Origin: Rhabdaerophilum sp. SD176
GTDB taxonomy: Bacteria; Pseudomonadota; Alphaproteobacteria; Rhizobiales; Beijerinckiaceae
Length of the DNA stretch: 64,000 nucleotides
Reading direction: 5' to 3'
NCBI RefSeq assembly: GCF_030143245.1
Contig: NZ_JARJNS010000006.1
Location: forward strand, 248,001-312,000
In this document: positions 25,237-33,360 of the stretch, piece by piece
How positions within the stretch are numbered: position 1 is the first letter of the stretch
Layout: every line of letters starts with the position of its first letter
Translations under genes and position numbers: made by a program
The notes under the pieces: generated by a model
Databases searched by the model: none
The model's input: the letters and a program-made list of their open reading frames with translations, nothing else
What the model was told of the DNA's origin: nothing

Positions 25237-26139
25237 ATGGCATCAGCACCGTTCGACCCCGACCTTCTTGTCGAAAAACTCCAGGCCGTCGCCCAACCAT
25301 CCCGCTTCGCTGTCCTTCGACTGCTAGCGCGCCATGAGCCTTTTGGTCTCGGCGCCGGAGATATCGCCAGGCTGATCGCGGTTCCACACAACACGCTCTC
25401 GACCCATCTGGCCCAACTCGAAAGTGCAGGTCTCGTCCGGTCGCGGAAGGATGGACGCCGGATCGTCTATGCCATTGATCGCGCGGCAACCGGGAGCATG
25501 CTTGCCGAGTTGGGCAAATGCCTAGCCCCGGTCGATGTGCAGGGGCAGTCCATGACCGTTCCTGCACTCCGGGAAAGGGCAGATGGCGGACCCCGATATT
25601 CGGTCCTCGTCCTGTGCACCCACAATTCGGCCCGCTCCATCATGGCCGAGGCCCTGATCAACCATGAGGGCCGAGGGCGCATCCGGGCCTATTCTGCCGG
25701 ATCCCAGCCCAGGGGCATTGTCGATCCCGAGGCGATTCGCCTTCTCGGGAGTCTTGGCTATGACACGACCGGCCTGCATTCGAAGACGTGGCAAGTCTTC
25801 GCCGAGGCCGGAGCCCCCGGCATGGATTTCGTCATCACTGTCTGTGACACGGCCGCCGGCGAGAAATGCCCGAACTGGCCCGGACACCCGCTTGTTGCCC
25901 ATTGGGGTATCGCCGACCCGCTGGAAGCAGGCACAAGCGAGGCCGAGCGGCGGGAGGCCTTTCGCAATGCCTACCGACAGTTGAGTGCGCGCGTCGCCGC
26001 TTTCGTCAACCTGCCGATCGAGGAGATGAGCCCGGAGAGGCTGAGGTCAGAACTCGCCCTGATCGGACGCCTCGAAGGGGCGACAGCCACCGCGATGGCA
26101 GGGAAAACAGGCGGCCTCCTGCCAGCCACCGAAATGTGA
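25237..26139 (+). CDS. ArsR regulator fused to LMW-PTP-type arsenate reductase, 300 aa
   Basis: Residues about 10-95 are an ArsR winged helix (LQAVAQPSRFAVLRLLARHEPFGLGAGDIARLIAVPHNTLSTHLAQLESAGLV). Residues about 120-270 are a low-molecular-weight phosphatase-like ArsC. Its phosphate loop is LCTHNSARS with nucleophile Cys127, and resolving cysteines are in TVCDTAAGEKCPNWPG (Cys203, Cys211). A C-terminal HTH-less tail with a Cys-free helix follows. The classical ELCVCDL metal site is missing; Cys95 (ELGKCLAP) is the nearest candidate sensor. One chain could therefore reduce arsenate to arsenite and respond to it. The frame is open to 25129, but ATG 25237 gives the normal ArsR start. It is divergent from the GAPDH-ArsJ operon. 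Confidence 0.9.
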   Translation: MASAPFDPDLLVEKLQAVAQPSRFAVLRLLARHEPFGLGAGDIARLIAVPHNTLSTHLAQLESAGLVRSRKDGRRIVYAIDRAATGSMLAELGKCLAPVDVQGQSMTVPALRERADGGPRYSVLVLCTHNSARSIMAEALINHEGRGRIRAYSAGSQPRGIVDPEAIRLLGSLGYDTTGLHSKTWQVFAEAGAPGMDFVITVCDTAAGEKCPNWPGHPLVAHWGIADPLEAGTSEAERREAFRNAYRQLSARVAAFVNLPIEEMSPERLRSELALIGRLEGATATAMAGKTGGLLPATEM

Positions 26140-26229
26140 CGTCCAGACATCGCCGATCGGGCGCTCGGAACAACGCATTAATGTGACTTCAATTCGATGC
26201 CTCTATTCCTGACGTGAGGAGGACGAAGC

Positions 26230-27699
26230 ATGGCTGAATTTTGGAGGCGACCTGGCGCTGCGCGCTCGGCGGTTCATCATGTCCTGTCCGCGATCTTCAT
26301 TACAATTTACGGCTATAGCGTCTGCAATTTCATCAATGGCCTTGCGGTCTCGGCATGGGTGGCAACCCTGCTGCCTGTGCTGGTCGGGCAATGGGGGCTC
26401 CGCTGCATCGTTGCGGAGCATGTCTCGAGGCGCCCGGCCGAAATGCGGCCAAAACTCGCCTTTGCGGGAGAACTGAGCGCTTTCATCGCCGGCGGCGCGG
26501 TCATCGGCATCATCAATACGGTTTTGCACGGTTTCCCTGCGGGAAGCGGCCTTAAAGCCATGCTGGGTTTCGTGACCATCGGCGTTTTTGCCGGCGTCGA
26601 TCAGGCCTTCGTCCAGACACGGATCCGTTTCGAGGAAGGTGGAATGCCATCCTTTTCGGGCAAGCCGCGTTCGCCCTTCGCGGTTCGTCTTGGATTGAGT
26701 TTCAGCCTCGTCGCGGCCCTGATCATCGGCGTCATCACCTTGCTGGTGCTGCGCGGGATTGAAGATGGCACGGTCAACGACGCCGAGGGCTTCCGTCGTC
26801 TGGCGATCGAATTCGCCTTCGTTTTCGCTATCATCACCTGCTACGTGGCCAACTCGGCACGTGGCGTCGAAAAACTGCTTGCCACGGCTGTTTCCGAACA
26901 GGTGCAGACCCTTGGTGACGCGCGGGAGGGCCGCGCACGCCGCCGGGCCCGCATCGGCACCCGGGACGAGATCGGGTTTGTCTCGGCGGAGATCAACTAC
27001 CTGCTCGATGAACTCGACAGGGCGCATGACATGACAACGCGGACCAACGACGCCATCATCAAGGCCCTGATCGGCCTTGCGGGGGCGCGCGACAACGAAA
27101 CCGGTGCCCATCTTCAGCGCACCCAGCGCTATGTCGGCACCCTGTGCAGCCAATTGGCGCAGCATCCGGAATTCTCAGCGGTGCTCACACCCTCCGCGAT
27201 TGCCGATATCGTCAGCGCGGCACCCCTTCACGACATCGGCAAGGTTGCGGTGTCGGATGCCATCCTGCACAAGCCAGGTCGCCTCACGCCGGAAGAGTAC
27301 GAGGTCATGAAGACCCATGTCAGCCACGGCCTTGCGGTGATCGACAAGGTGATTGCTGATGTCGGCGTCACGCCCTTTCTCGCCGTCGCCCGCGATGTCA
27401 TTGCAGGTCATCATGAACACTGGAATGGCGCGGGCTATCCATTCGGCCTGAAAGGCGCGGAAATTCCCCTCGCCGGGCGTGTCATGGCGCTTGCCGATGT
27501 TTATGATGCGCTGCGCAGTGAGCGGATCTACAAGCCCGCAATGCCCCATGCGGAAGCCCGCAAGATCCTGGTCGATGGCGCCGGGTCCCAGTTCGATCCG
27601 CAGGTCGTGGCAGCCTTCCTCATGGCTGAGCCCCAGTTCGAGCGCATTGCGACACAATTCGCGGATTCAGGGCCGGACAGCGTAGCCAACGCGGCTTGA
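26230..27699 (+). CDS. Membrane-bound HD-GYP domain protein, 489 aa
   Basis: The N-terminal half has about five membrane helices (20-60, 75-98, 108-125, 155-175, 190-206), then a HAMP-like linker (EQVQTLGDAREGRARRRARIGTRDEIGFVSAEINYLLDEL). The catalytic half has HDIGK at residues 334-338 and HHEHWNGAGYPFGLKG at 393-408, which define an HD-GYP phosphodiesterase that hydrolyses cyclic di-GMP. The usual Asp in HHE..DG is Asn399 here. GGAGGACGAAGC before ATG 26230 is a strong ribosome-binding site. It probably links an unknown membrane signal to biofilm or motility, which fits the polysaccharide locus downstream. A 963-base frame on the other strand is a shadow. Confidence 0.92.
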   Translation: MAEFWRRPGAARSAVHHVLSAIFITIYGYSVCNFINGLAVSAWVATLLPVLVGQWGLRCIVAEHVSRRPAEMRPKLAFAGELSAFIAGGAVIGIINTVLHGFPAGSGLKAMLGFVTIGVFAGVDQAFVQTRIRFEEGGMPSFSGKPRSPFAVRLGLSFSLVAALIIGVITLLVLRGIEDGTVNDAEGFRRLAIEFAFVFAIITCYVANSARGVEKLLATAVSEQVQTLGDAREGRARRRARIGTRDEIGFVSAEINYLLDELDRAHDMTTRTNDAIIKALIGLAGARDNETGAHLQRTQRYVGTLCSQLAQHPEFSAVLTPSAIADIVSAAPLHDIGKVAVSDAILHKPGRLTPEEYEVMKTHVSHGLAVIDKVIADVGVTPFLAVARDVIAGHHEHWNGAGYPFGLKGAEIPLAGRVMALADVYDALRSERIYKPAMPHAEARKILVDGAGSQFDPQVVAAFLMAEPQFERIATQFADSGPDSVANAA

Positions 27700-27926
27700 G
27701 CCAGCTTCTTCTCGAGGCCTGCCACGCTTGCGAGGCCGGCGGCCAGTTTTCGCAGCCGATACGGGTTCTTGTTCCAGGACCTTCACCCTTTCGGCGCTGG
27801 CCCGGTTAGTTTGCACCGTTCCGGGGCTTTTCCCAAGTGGATTCCTGCCTCGGTACGACCGCCAACGGGGTTGCTGGCCGCTTCGCGCCGCCATCCCGGA
27901 CATTCACGGTCTTGAGGAGACACACC

Positions 27927-27975
27927 GACACTGGATATTCATCGGGTCTAGAAAACCGTGGGCGATTCAGACAGC
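27927..27975. repeat. Intergenic repeat R2, copy A
   Basis: This stretch aligns with 40708-40755 over about 50 bases with one gap. Shared words are GGAT..TCA..G.GTC.AGAAA, CC.TGGG and ATTCAG.CAGC. It lies just outside the DUF3047 stop at 27981. The remainder of the 281-bp gap 27700-27980 shows no gene. Confidence 0.5.
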
Positions 27976-27980
27976 AAACC

Positions 27981-28661
27981 TCACTCTATCGAGAGCGCCT
28001 CCAAGGCTGCAAGATTGATGCCCTTGGTGTCATCGGAATCGGAGGAAACGGCTATGCCCACCAGAGGCCCCGGATCCCGCCCGAACGCGCGACGAAAATC
28101 AGCAGCAAGATCAGCAGTTTCAGAGAGGAACGAGGAATTCGTGATGCCGCCGGGCTGTCGCAGGACAAGCTTGCCCGAGGCGCCCATATGCGGGCTCGCG
28201 ACTACCTGTCCGCGCGTTCCGCTACCACCCCAAACGTAGACCAGTGCCGCGCCGGATGACCACCACATCGCCGAACTGAGCGAAGTCGCACCCTTGGCGC
28301 TCCGCGCGCTGGCTTCGTCCTTTGCAAATACGAAATAGAGCGCGATAGCGCGATCGTCTGTGCCTTTGGTTGCCAGATTCGTCGCGGGTACGGATTGATC
28401 GACCTTCCAGCGCCATTTTGCTTGCCTCTTGGCCCATAGGCTTTCATCCAGTTCACGCCAGATGACACTGGCGGCCCCTTCCGCGCGGATGGCAAGGCGG
28501 CCTGGCCCCTCGGCGCGAAAATCAACCGGATTCAGCCCCCGGAAATTCAAGGTCTTCCAACCCTGTCCCGCCAGAAGAGGGCCGAAATTGACGGGCTCGG
28601 CTTGAGCGGGCGAAAGGCTCTGAGCCACCCAAAGACATGAGACGATTACAATCTGGCGCAT
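27981..28661 (-). CDS. DUF3047 periplasmic protein, 226 aa
   Basis: A cleavable signal peptide (MRQIVIVSCLWVAQSLSPAQA) precedes a single DUF3047 domain. Its typical features are WKTLNFRGLNPVDFRAEGPGRLAIRAEGAASVIWRELD, WRWKVDQSVPATNLATKGTDDRAIALYFVFA and a C-terminal VGIAVSSDSDDTKG. The fold is thought to be a jelly-roll carbohydrate-module-like domain; function is unknown. No strong ribosome-binding site precedes ATG 28661. It is a stand-alone gene bracketed by repeat R2 (27927-27975) and repeat R1 (28898-28988). Confidence 0.85.
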   Translation of the reverse strand: MRQIVIVSCLWVAQSLSPAQAEPVNFGPLLAGQGWKTLNFRGLNPVDFRAEGPGRLAIRAEGAASVIWRELDESLWAKRQAKWRWKVDQSVPATNLATKGTDDRAIALYFVFAKDEASARSAKGATSLSSAMWWSSGAALVYVWGGSGTRGQVVASPHMGASGKLVLRQPGGITNSSFLSETADLAADFRRAFGRDPGPLVGIAVSSDSDDTKGINLAALEALSIE

Positions 28662-28897
28662 GATATCAGAAGCATGGTGCGTCAGCGCTGATTTGGCCAG
28701 CCGATGCTGGATCGCAGCTCATGCACGATGCCGTGAGGCGGCCTCGTGTCGTATCAAGTGCATCAATCCTCGGGATCGCTTCAGTTTGCGGCTCGGCCGA
28801 TGGCACTGTCAGAGGAAAACTTGCGGTCCATGCTTCGACGCCCCCATCGCTATCGATTGGGTAGAGAGTCGCGCGCTTCGAGGTGAACCCCTCAGGG

Positions 28898-28988
28898 TGC
28901 TGTCAGACTCACCAAAAAAGTCTCGGAATGTCCCCCACCCCGGCATGGGTCAGGCCGCGCAAAGCTGGCGCCACCCGATGGGTGCGGC
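28898..28988. repeat. Intergenic repeat R1, copy A
   Basis: It aligns base for base with 41440-41528. Shared blocks are GCTGTCAGAC, AAGTCT, CACCCCGGC.TGG against CTGCCCCGGC.TGG, CAGGCCGCGC and AAGCTGGC. It lies in the 513-bp gene-free stretch 28662-29174 between DUF3047 and the DGPF gene. The rest of that stretch shows no gene apart from a promoter candidate at 29095-29121. Confidence 0.6.
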
Positions 28989-29094
28989 GGCGCGATGTTC
29001 CTTGAATGTTGGCTTGGGTGAGAGTGAAATAGCCCCCAATCTGGGTGTCCACAAAACCGGCAAAAGGCCAGTTCGCCGAAAATGTTTTAAACTC

Positions 29095-29121
29095 TGTCCG
29101 AATGCCAACTCTAGCCGCGTC
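29095..29121 (+). promoter_or_regulatory. Candidate ECF42-type promoter of the DGPF gene
   Basis: TGTCCG (29095-29100) and CGTC (29118-29121) are separated by 17 bp. ECF42 promoters are reported to carry a TGTCGA-like -35 and a short CGTC/CGA-like -10. The site lies 53 bp before the DGPF start, which ECF42 factors normally control. Confidence 0.35.
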
Positions 29122-29174
29122 AGTGTTGCAGAGACGGATGAGCCGCCTCGACAACAAAGGATAGGGACAACGAC

Positions 29175-29540
29175 ATGCAGTATATGCTCATGTTTTTTGA
29201 GAACGAGGCCGAAATCGCCGCCCAGCGCGACCATGTCGAACGTACCGGCCCCTATTGGGACGCCTGGAACGCCTATGTCGGTGCCCTGTACGGGTCCGGC
29301 ATCGTCCTCAAGGGGGACCCGCTCATGCCGCCTGCAACGGCAACCACGGTGCGGCTGGAAGGCGGCAAACGCATGGTGCAGGATGGGCCGGTGGCAGCGA
29401 CCAAGGAACAGCTCGGCGGTTATGTCGTGATCGATGTCCCCGATCTTGATGCGGCATTGTCGTGGGCGGCGCGCTGCCCTGCCGCCTCCCACGGGGCCGT
29501 GGAAGTGCGCCCCGTTTTGCATTTGCCAACCCAGCGCTAA
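29175..29540 (+). CDS. YCII-related DGPF-domain protein, 121 aa
   Basis: Starts MQYMLMFFENEAEIAAQRDH and carries LKGDPLMPPATATTVRLEGGKRMVQDGPVAATKEQLGGYVVIDVPDLDAALSWAARCP. The DGPF signature appears as QDGPVAATKEQ. These small dimeric proteins are the standard partner and target of ECF42 sigma factors; their biochemical role is unresolved. AAAGGATAGGGAC upstream gives a ribosome-binding site. Only three bases separate it from the sigma factor gene, confirming the pair as an operon. Confidence 0.9.
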   Translation: MQYMLMFFENEAEIAAQRDHVERTGPYWDAWNAYVGALYGSGIVLKGDPLMPPATATTVRLEGGKRMVQDGPVAATKEQLGGYVVIDVPDLDAALSWAARCPAASHGAVEVRPVLHLPTQR

Positions 29541-29543
29541 ACG

Positions 29544-30788
29544 GTGGACGGCAGTCTTCACGAACAGGGTCAGCGGGCGGCGGAAAATGCGGCCCGCACC
29601 TCCTATGGCCGCCTCCTCGCATATCTCGCCCGGCAATGGCGGGATGTGGCCGCAGCCGAAGATGCTCTGGCCGAGGCGTTTTCCCGGGCGCTCGACATCT
29701 GGCCTGTACAAGGCGTGCCAGCCAACCCCGATGCCTGGCTGATGGTCGCGGCGCGCAACCGCCTGCGCGATGGCGTACGCGCGTCGAAAACCCGCGAGAA
29801 GACGATGAGCAGCCTGCTGGTGCTGGCACCGACCGAGAGCGAGGAAACCCCCGCAATTGCCGACAAGCGGCTGGAATTGATGTTTGTATGCGGCCACCCG
29901 GCAATTGATCCTGCCGCCCGCACGCCGCTGATGCTGCAAACCGTGCTGGGGCTGACGGCGGAGCGGATCGCCTCGTCATTCCTTGTTTCGCCCGACGCGA
30001 TGGCACGGCGGCTGAGCCGGGCCAAAGCGCGCATCAAGGACACCGGGATTGCCTTTGAGGTGCCGGAAGAAAACGAACTCGAAGAGCGCATGGGCGATGT
30101 GCTCGAGGCGATCTACGCCGCGTATGGGCAGGGCTGGGACAGCACAGGCAGCGATGACCGCACGCGCAAGGGGCTGACCGAAGAAGCGATCTGGCTGGCG
30201 CGGGTGCTGGTAGAGCTGCGGCCAGCAGACGCCGAGGCGCTGGGCCTTCTGGCGCTGATGCTGTTTTGCGAAAGCCGCAGCGCCGCGCGGCGGGTGGACG
30301 GGCGCTATGTGCCGCTGGCCGATCAGGATACAGCACTTTGGACTCTGTCGATGGCGCGCGAGGCAGAGGACAGGTTGCGCGTGGCCGGCGGGCTCAAGCA
30401 GCCAGGGCGATTCCAGCTGGAGGCGGCGATCCAGTCGGCGCTGGTGCAATCGCGCCTGACGGGTGCGGATTTGCGGCTGCCGATATGGACGCTGCATGGT
30501 TTATTGGCGCAAAAGGCTCCCACGATCGGCAATCTTGTGGGGCTGGCAGCAGCCGCAGCCGACGTGCATGGCCCAGAAGCGGGCCTTCGTGAACTGGCTC
30601 AACTGCCGGAAGTGTTGACGATGGAGTACCAGCCATTCTGGGCCCTCAAGGCGCAATTGCTGCAGCAGCTGGGCGCCGACCCGCAAGGCACAGCAACGGC
30701 CTTCTCGCGGGCCATCGGCTTGACGGAGGACGGGGCCGTGCGCGCGTATCTCATCGGCAAGTCGACGCAGCAGACCGGCAGTCTGTGA
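29544..30788 (+). CDS. ECF42-family sigma factor with TPR-like C-terminal extension, 414 aa
   Basis: Region sigma2 is at residues about 20-85 (YGRLLAYLARQWRDVAAAEDALAEAFSRALDIWP). The sigma4 helix-turn-helix (about 120-170) has TVLGLTAERIASSFLVSPDAMARRLSRAKARIK. The remaining 230 residues are the DUF6596/TPR-like domain (YAAYGQGWDSTGSDDRTRKGLTEEAIWLARVLVELRPADAEALGLLALMLF) that ECF42 factors need for activity in place of an anti-sigma factor. The start is a GTG three bases after the DGPF stop, with no clear ribosome-binding site, so translation is probably coupled. It likely directs transcription of its own operon. Confidence 0.92.
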   Translation: MDGSLHEQGQRAAENAARTSYGRLLAYLARQWRDVAAAEDALAEAFSRALDIWPVQGVPANPDAWLMVAARNRLRDGVRASKTREKTMSSLLVLAPTESEETPAIADKRLELMFVCGHPAIDPAARTPLMLQTVLGLTAERIASSFLVSPDAMARRLSRAKARIKDTGIAFEVPEENELEERMGDVLEAIYAAYGQGWDSTGSDDRTRKGLTEEAIWLARVLVELRPADAEALGLLALMLFCESRSAARRVDGRYVPLADQDTALWTLSMAREAEDRLRVAGGLKQPGRFQLEAAIQSALVQSRLTGADLRLPIWTLHGLLAQKAPTIGNLVGLAAAAADVHGPEAGLRELAQLPEVLTMEYQPFWALKAQLLQQLGADPQGTATAFSRAIGLTEDGAVRAYLIGKSTQQTGSL

Positions 30789-30879
30789 ACGACAGCTTCA
30801 CCCGCCAGTGCGGTCATTTGCGTCACAATGGCCATTGCCCAGAAGCGGGCGTGAGCTCTAGGGCCGCACCGGGGCAGCT

Positions 30880-31113
30880 CTACTCGGCGGAAAACGTTAC
30901 GCTCACACCGCGCTGCCGAAAGTAAGCCTGCATCAGCTTGCGGCCAGAACGGTTGTTCTGAACCAGCCTGGCCGGATCGAACACGGCCTCCTTCACGCCC
31001 TCCCGTTTTAGCGCTGCCTTGAGGGTCGCAATATGAAGGTCGATGTCGGCATTGTTTGACTGGAGCGATGCATAGATCCTGTCGGTTGCCTCGGACACGG
31101 TTGGCTCGCTCAC
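30880..31113 (-). CDS. Small conserved-looking cytoplasmic protein, 77 aa
   Basis: Not recognised. The product is hydrophilic, without signal peptide or membrane segment: helical SEATDRIYASLQSNNADIDLHIATLKAALKREG, then basic NNRSGRKLMQAYFRQRGV. The start GTG at 31113 has AGGAG seven bases upstream, good evidence that it is a real gene despite its size. It sits alone between the ECF42 operon (convergent, stop at 30788) and the DUF4267 gene. The 430 bp upstream (31114-31543) hold no recognisable gene; a short stretch at 31353-31391 vaguely resembles repeat R2. Confidence 0.65.
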   Translation of the reverse strand: MSEPTVSEATDRIYASLQSNNADIDLHIATLKAALKREGVKEAVFDPARLVQNNRSGRKLMQAYFRQRGVSVTFSAE

Positions 31114-31543
31114 AGTTGCACTCCTTTGATTGTTGGACGGCGAGTTAGCACAATTTGGCGCCTTGAACGATACCGAAAGACGGCAGATACCGCGTCAACA
31201 GACCGGGAGGTGCTTTCTGGCTTGCTGCAGGTTTTGTGGACATCAAATTCAGGCATTGCAGAAAGCCAGCCGTCACCTGTCCAATTCGTTCCCGGGTCGC
31301 CGGCTTTGCGGCGCCAAAACCGCTATTGGCATGCCTGGTAAGCTCCGCCGAAACCGGACACTCAGAGCGTCCAGGCCATTCAGGCGATTCATTTCGTAGT
31401 GCTCCATGCTCCCGGAAAAGGGATCGAAATGTGTGAAAGGAGCAAGCGCAGGTTCAAAGCACCGCGGCGAACAATACGCTTGCCCTCTTGTGCGAAGACC
31501 GCGCTCCACGTGAAGCGGAGGAACCTTCGGGAGAGAATTTTCG

Positions 31544-31990
31544 TTACGATTTATTCGAGCGGGTCGCTGCAGGACGCTGGCGCTGGCGTTGCATACGCCA
31601 GAGCAGAAAAGCGCCCAGGCCAAGCCAGACGACAAAGCCAGCATGGCGGAAGAGGATTGGGCCCGGTCCGCTCTGGCTCGTGATCAGGGCCATGTCGAAG
31701 AAGGGCAAGGTTGCCCCGATCGTGAACATGAAAACCAGCGGAACGACAGCACGAAGTGCTGCAAGAGTGATGGCCAGCAAGCCGAGCATCATCGTCCGGC
31801 TGCCATAGACCTGCACCCACAATGCATCATACGCGCCAAGTGCTGGCAGGCCGAAGCCGCTGGATGTGGTCATGGGGATCAGCACAGCCCGCATGCCGAG
31901 GATGACAAACGCGAGGCCAGAGACGGCAGCGAAAACGAGAGCGGGCTCGCGCCAAACCGGCCTGGGCAAATAAGTTGGGGCAGTCGACAT
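31544..31990 (-). CDS. DUF4267-like small membrane protein, 148 aa
   Basis: Four hydrophobic helices (residues about 18-40, 57-79, 82-103, 112-131) with ALVFAAVSGLAFVILGMRAVLIP at the start, AYDALWVQVYGSRTMMLGLLAITLAAL in the middle and a basic tail RMQRQRQRPAATRSNKS. The helix layout and the GSR motif fit DUF4267. GGAG seven bases before ATG 31990 supports the start. It is divergent from a TetR gene with repeated operator-like motifs in the 94-bp gap, so it is the probable repression target. Confidence 0.7.
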   Translation of the reverse strand: MSTAPTYLPRPVWREPALVFAAVSGLAFVILGMRAVLIPMTTSSGFGLPALGAYDALWVQVYGSRTMMLGLLAITLAALRAVVPLVFMFTIGATLPFFDMALITSQSGPGPILFRHAGFVVWLGLGAFLLWRMQRQRQRPAATRSNKS

Positions 31991-32026
31991 CGTTGAGCTC
32001 CATCTTTGAGGGTGTCGCCATTATAA

Positions 32027-32065
32027 ATAACGATCGCTATCTATCAAGAGAAAAGATAACGATCG
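32027..32065. promoter_or_regulatory. Candidate TetR operators, direct repeat of ATAACGATCG
   Basis: ATAACGATCG occurs at 32027-32036 and again at 32056-32065, 29 bp apart. Each is the core of a near-palindrome (ATAACGATCGCTAT; AACGATCGTT is perfect). They fill the gap between the DUF4267 gene and tetR, where a TetR protein would repress both. Confidence 0.55.
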
Positions 32066-32084
32066 TTCTTGATGGAGGTTGACG

Positions 32085-32669
32085 ATGCGGATGACCGATG
32101 ATCAGAGGGCGGCGGCGCGGGCCGTGATCGTGAATGCGGCCGGGCGACGTTTAAGGGTCGATGGGCTGGCGGGCGTGGGGATTGATGCCCTGGCGCGCGA
32201 GGCAGGACAGACATCGGGGGCGATCTACGCTCATTTCTCATCGAAGGCCGAAGTCTTCGCTGCCGTGGTGAGCGCTGGCCTGGCGCGTTTGAAAGCAGGG
32301 ATCGAGCGCTGTCGCTCCACCGGGCCCGGTTGGGCTCGTGTCTTTGCCCTCCAGTATTTGTCCAAGCAGCACCGGGATCAGGTCGCCGACGGATGCGTTC
32401 TGCCGAGCCTCAGTGCAGATGTCGCGCGAAGCGATGAAGAGTTACGATCGGCCTATGCTGCCGAGGTCGAAACGGCGATCATGGCCTTGTCCGAGGGCTG
32501 CCCCGGCCCCACGGCCGAGGAGCGGCGGCAGCAGGCAATCACCCTACTCGTGCTCGGCACAGGCGGAATCCTGCTGTCGCGGGCTGTTCCTGAGGGACCT
32601 CTTTCCGATGACATCCTGGAGGCTGCGAGCCGGGCAGTGAGCAAGCTTTCAGCGACAAATTCTGGTTGA
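32085..32669 (+). CDS. TetR-family regulator, 194 aa
   Basis: The N-terminal HTH reads RAVIVNAAGRRLRVDGLAGVGIDALAREAGQTSGAIYAHFSSKAEVFAAVV (residues about 10-58), a textbook TetR domain. The C-terminal ligand domain is all-helical, with a lone cysteine in DGCVLPSLSADVARS of the kind seen in TetR_C subfamilies. ATG 32085 is chosen because GGAGG lies six bases upstream; a TTG six bases earlier is less likely. It probably represses itself and the divergent membrane protein gene. The ligand is unknown. Confidence 0.9.
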   Translation: MRMTDDQRAAARAVIVNAAGRRLRVDGLAGVGIDALAREAGQTSGAIYAHFSSKAEVFAAVVSAGLARLKAGIERCRSTGPGWARVFALQYLSKQHRDQVADGCVLPSLSADVARSDEELRSAYAAEVETAIMALSEGCPGPTAEERRQQAITLLVLGTGGILLSRAVPEGPLSDDILEAASRAVSKLSATNSG

Positions 32670-32829
32670 TGGCAGAGTCCAAGCGGTCAGAGAGCCTCGC
32701 TATCGACCCCTTCGCGCCGCCAAAGCAGTCATCCATCGTTGGGATAAAGATCTCCGAAAGCGGATATCCGTCCCCGGCATGAATTCCCAGGCCCATCGGG
32801 GATGGATAACTGTGCTGCTGGGAATGCGT

Positions 32830-33060
32830 TTACTCGCTGCATTCGATCCATATCGTAACAGGTCCCGGGCGATCAAAAATCGAGATGTCACCCTGCACCT
32901 GCCCCAAGGACACGATACCGGGCTGCGGCACGCGGCCGCCTCGACAATAGATGACAAAATGATTGCCACTCCAGAGACCGAGCATTCCGTTCCTGAACGC
33001 GATCTGCCGGACCATCGACGGCAAATCCGAGGGCAGATAATCGGCCCCAACTCGGACCAT
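32830..33060 (-). pseudogene. Cyclophilin-like-fold protein, probably N-terminally truncated
   Basis: The 76-codon frame carries GMLGLWSGNHFVIYCRGG and RVPQPGIVSLGQVQGDIS, then FDRPGPVTIWIE. It resembles the second half of the bacterial cyclophilin-like-fold family (YAPWGNLAIFY, GLI.LGR..G motifs). Full members are about 110-130 aa, no ribosome-binding site precedes the ATG at 33060, and the expected N-terminal strands are absent upstream. A short intact gene cannot be excluded. Otherwise the 691-bp stretch 32670-33360 shows no gene. Confidence 0.45.
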
Positions 33061-33360
33061 GCCCCGTCATCCGAGAAAGTCTCTTCGCAGTCTTGCCCTC
33101 TGGCGTGTTGAATGACGGGAAGTTCCGGATTGCTGCGAGGCAGATGCTCTACGGGCTTGTCTTGACGTAGCGGAAAATGCGGGCGTTGCTCATCCGGTCC
33201 GGCCAGCCGCCTTCCCCATCAGCACCAAGCCGGTTTTCCTTTGAGAATGCCCATGGCAAGCGTTGTCCGTCAGGGCCACCCTGTTTCTTGCCGTGTACCG
33301 CCACTTTCTGCCAAGACATCAGGGACAAGGATTGCCCGGCCGGGATGGAGCTTCGTTTCG

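Noticed and set aside
26203-27165. A 320-codon minus-strand open frame over the HD-GYP gene
   Set aside because: Shadow frame; the plus strand has HDIGK, GYP and a strong ribosome-binding site.
31353-31391. A third copy of repeat R2
   Set aside because: Only short blocks (ACCGGA, AGCGTCCAG, GATTCA) match and the order breaks down, so chance similarity is likely.
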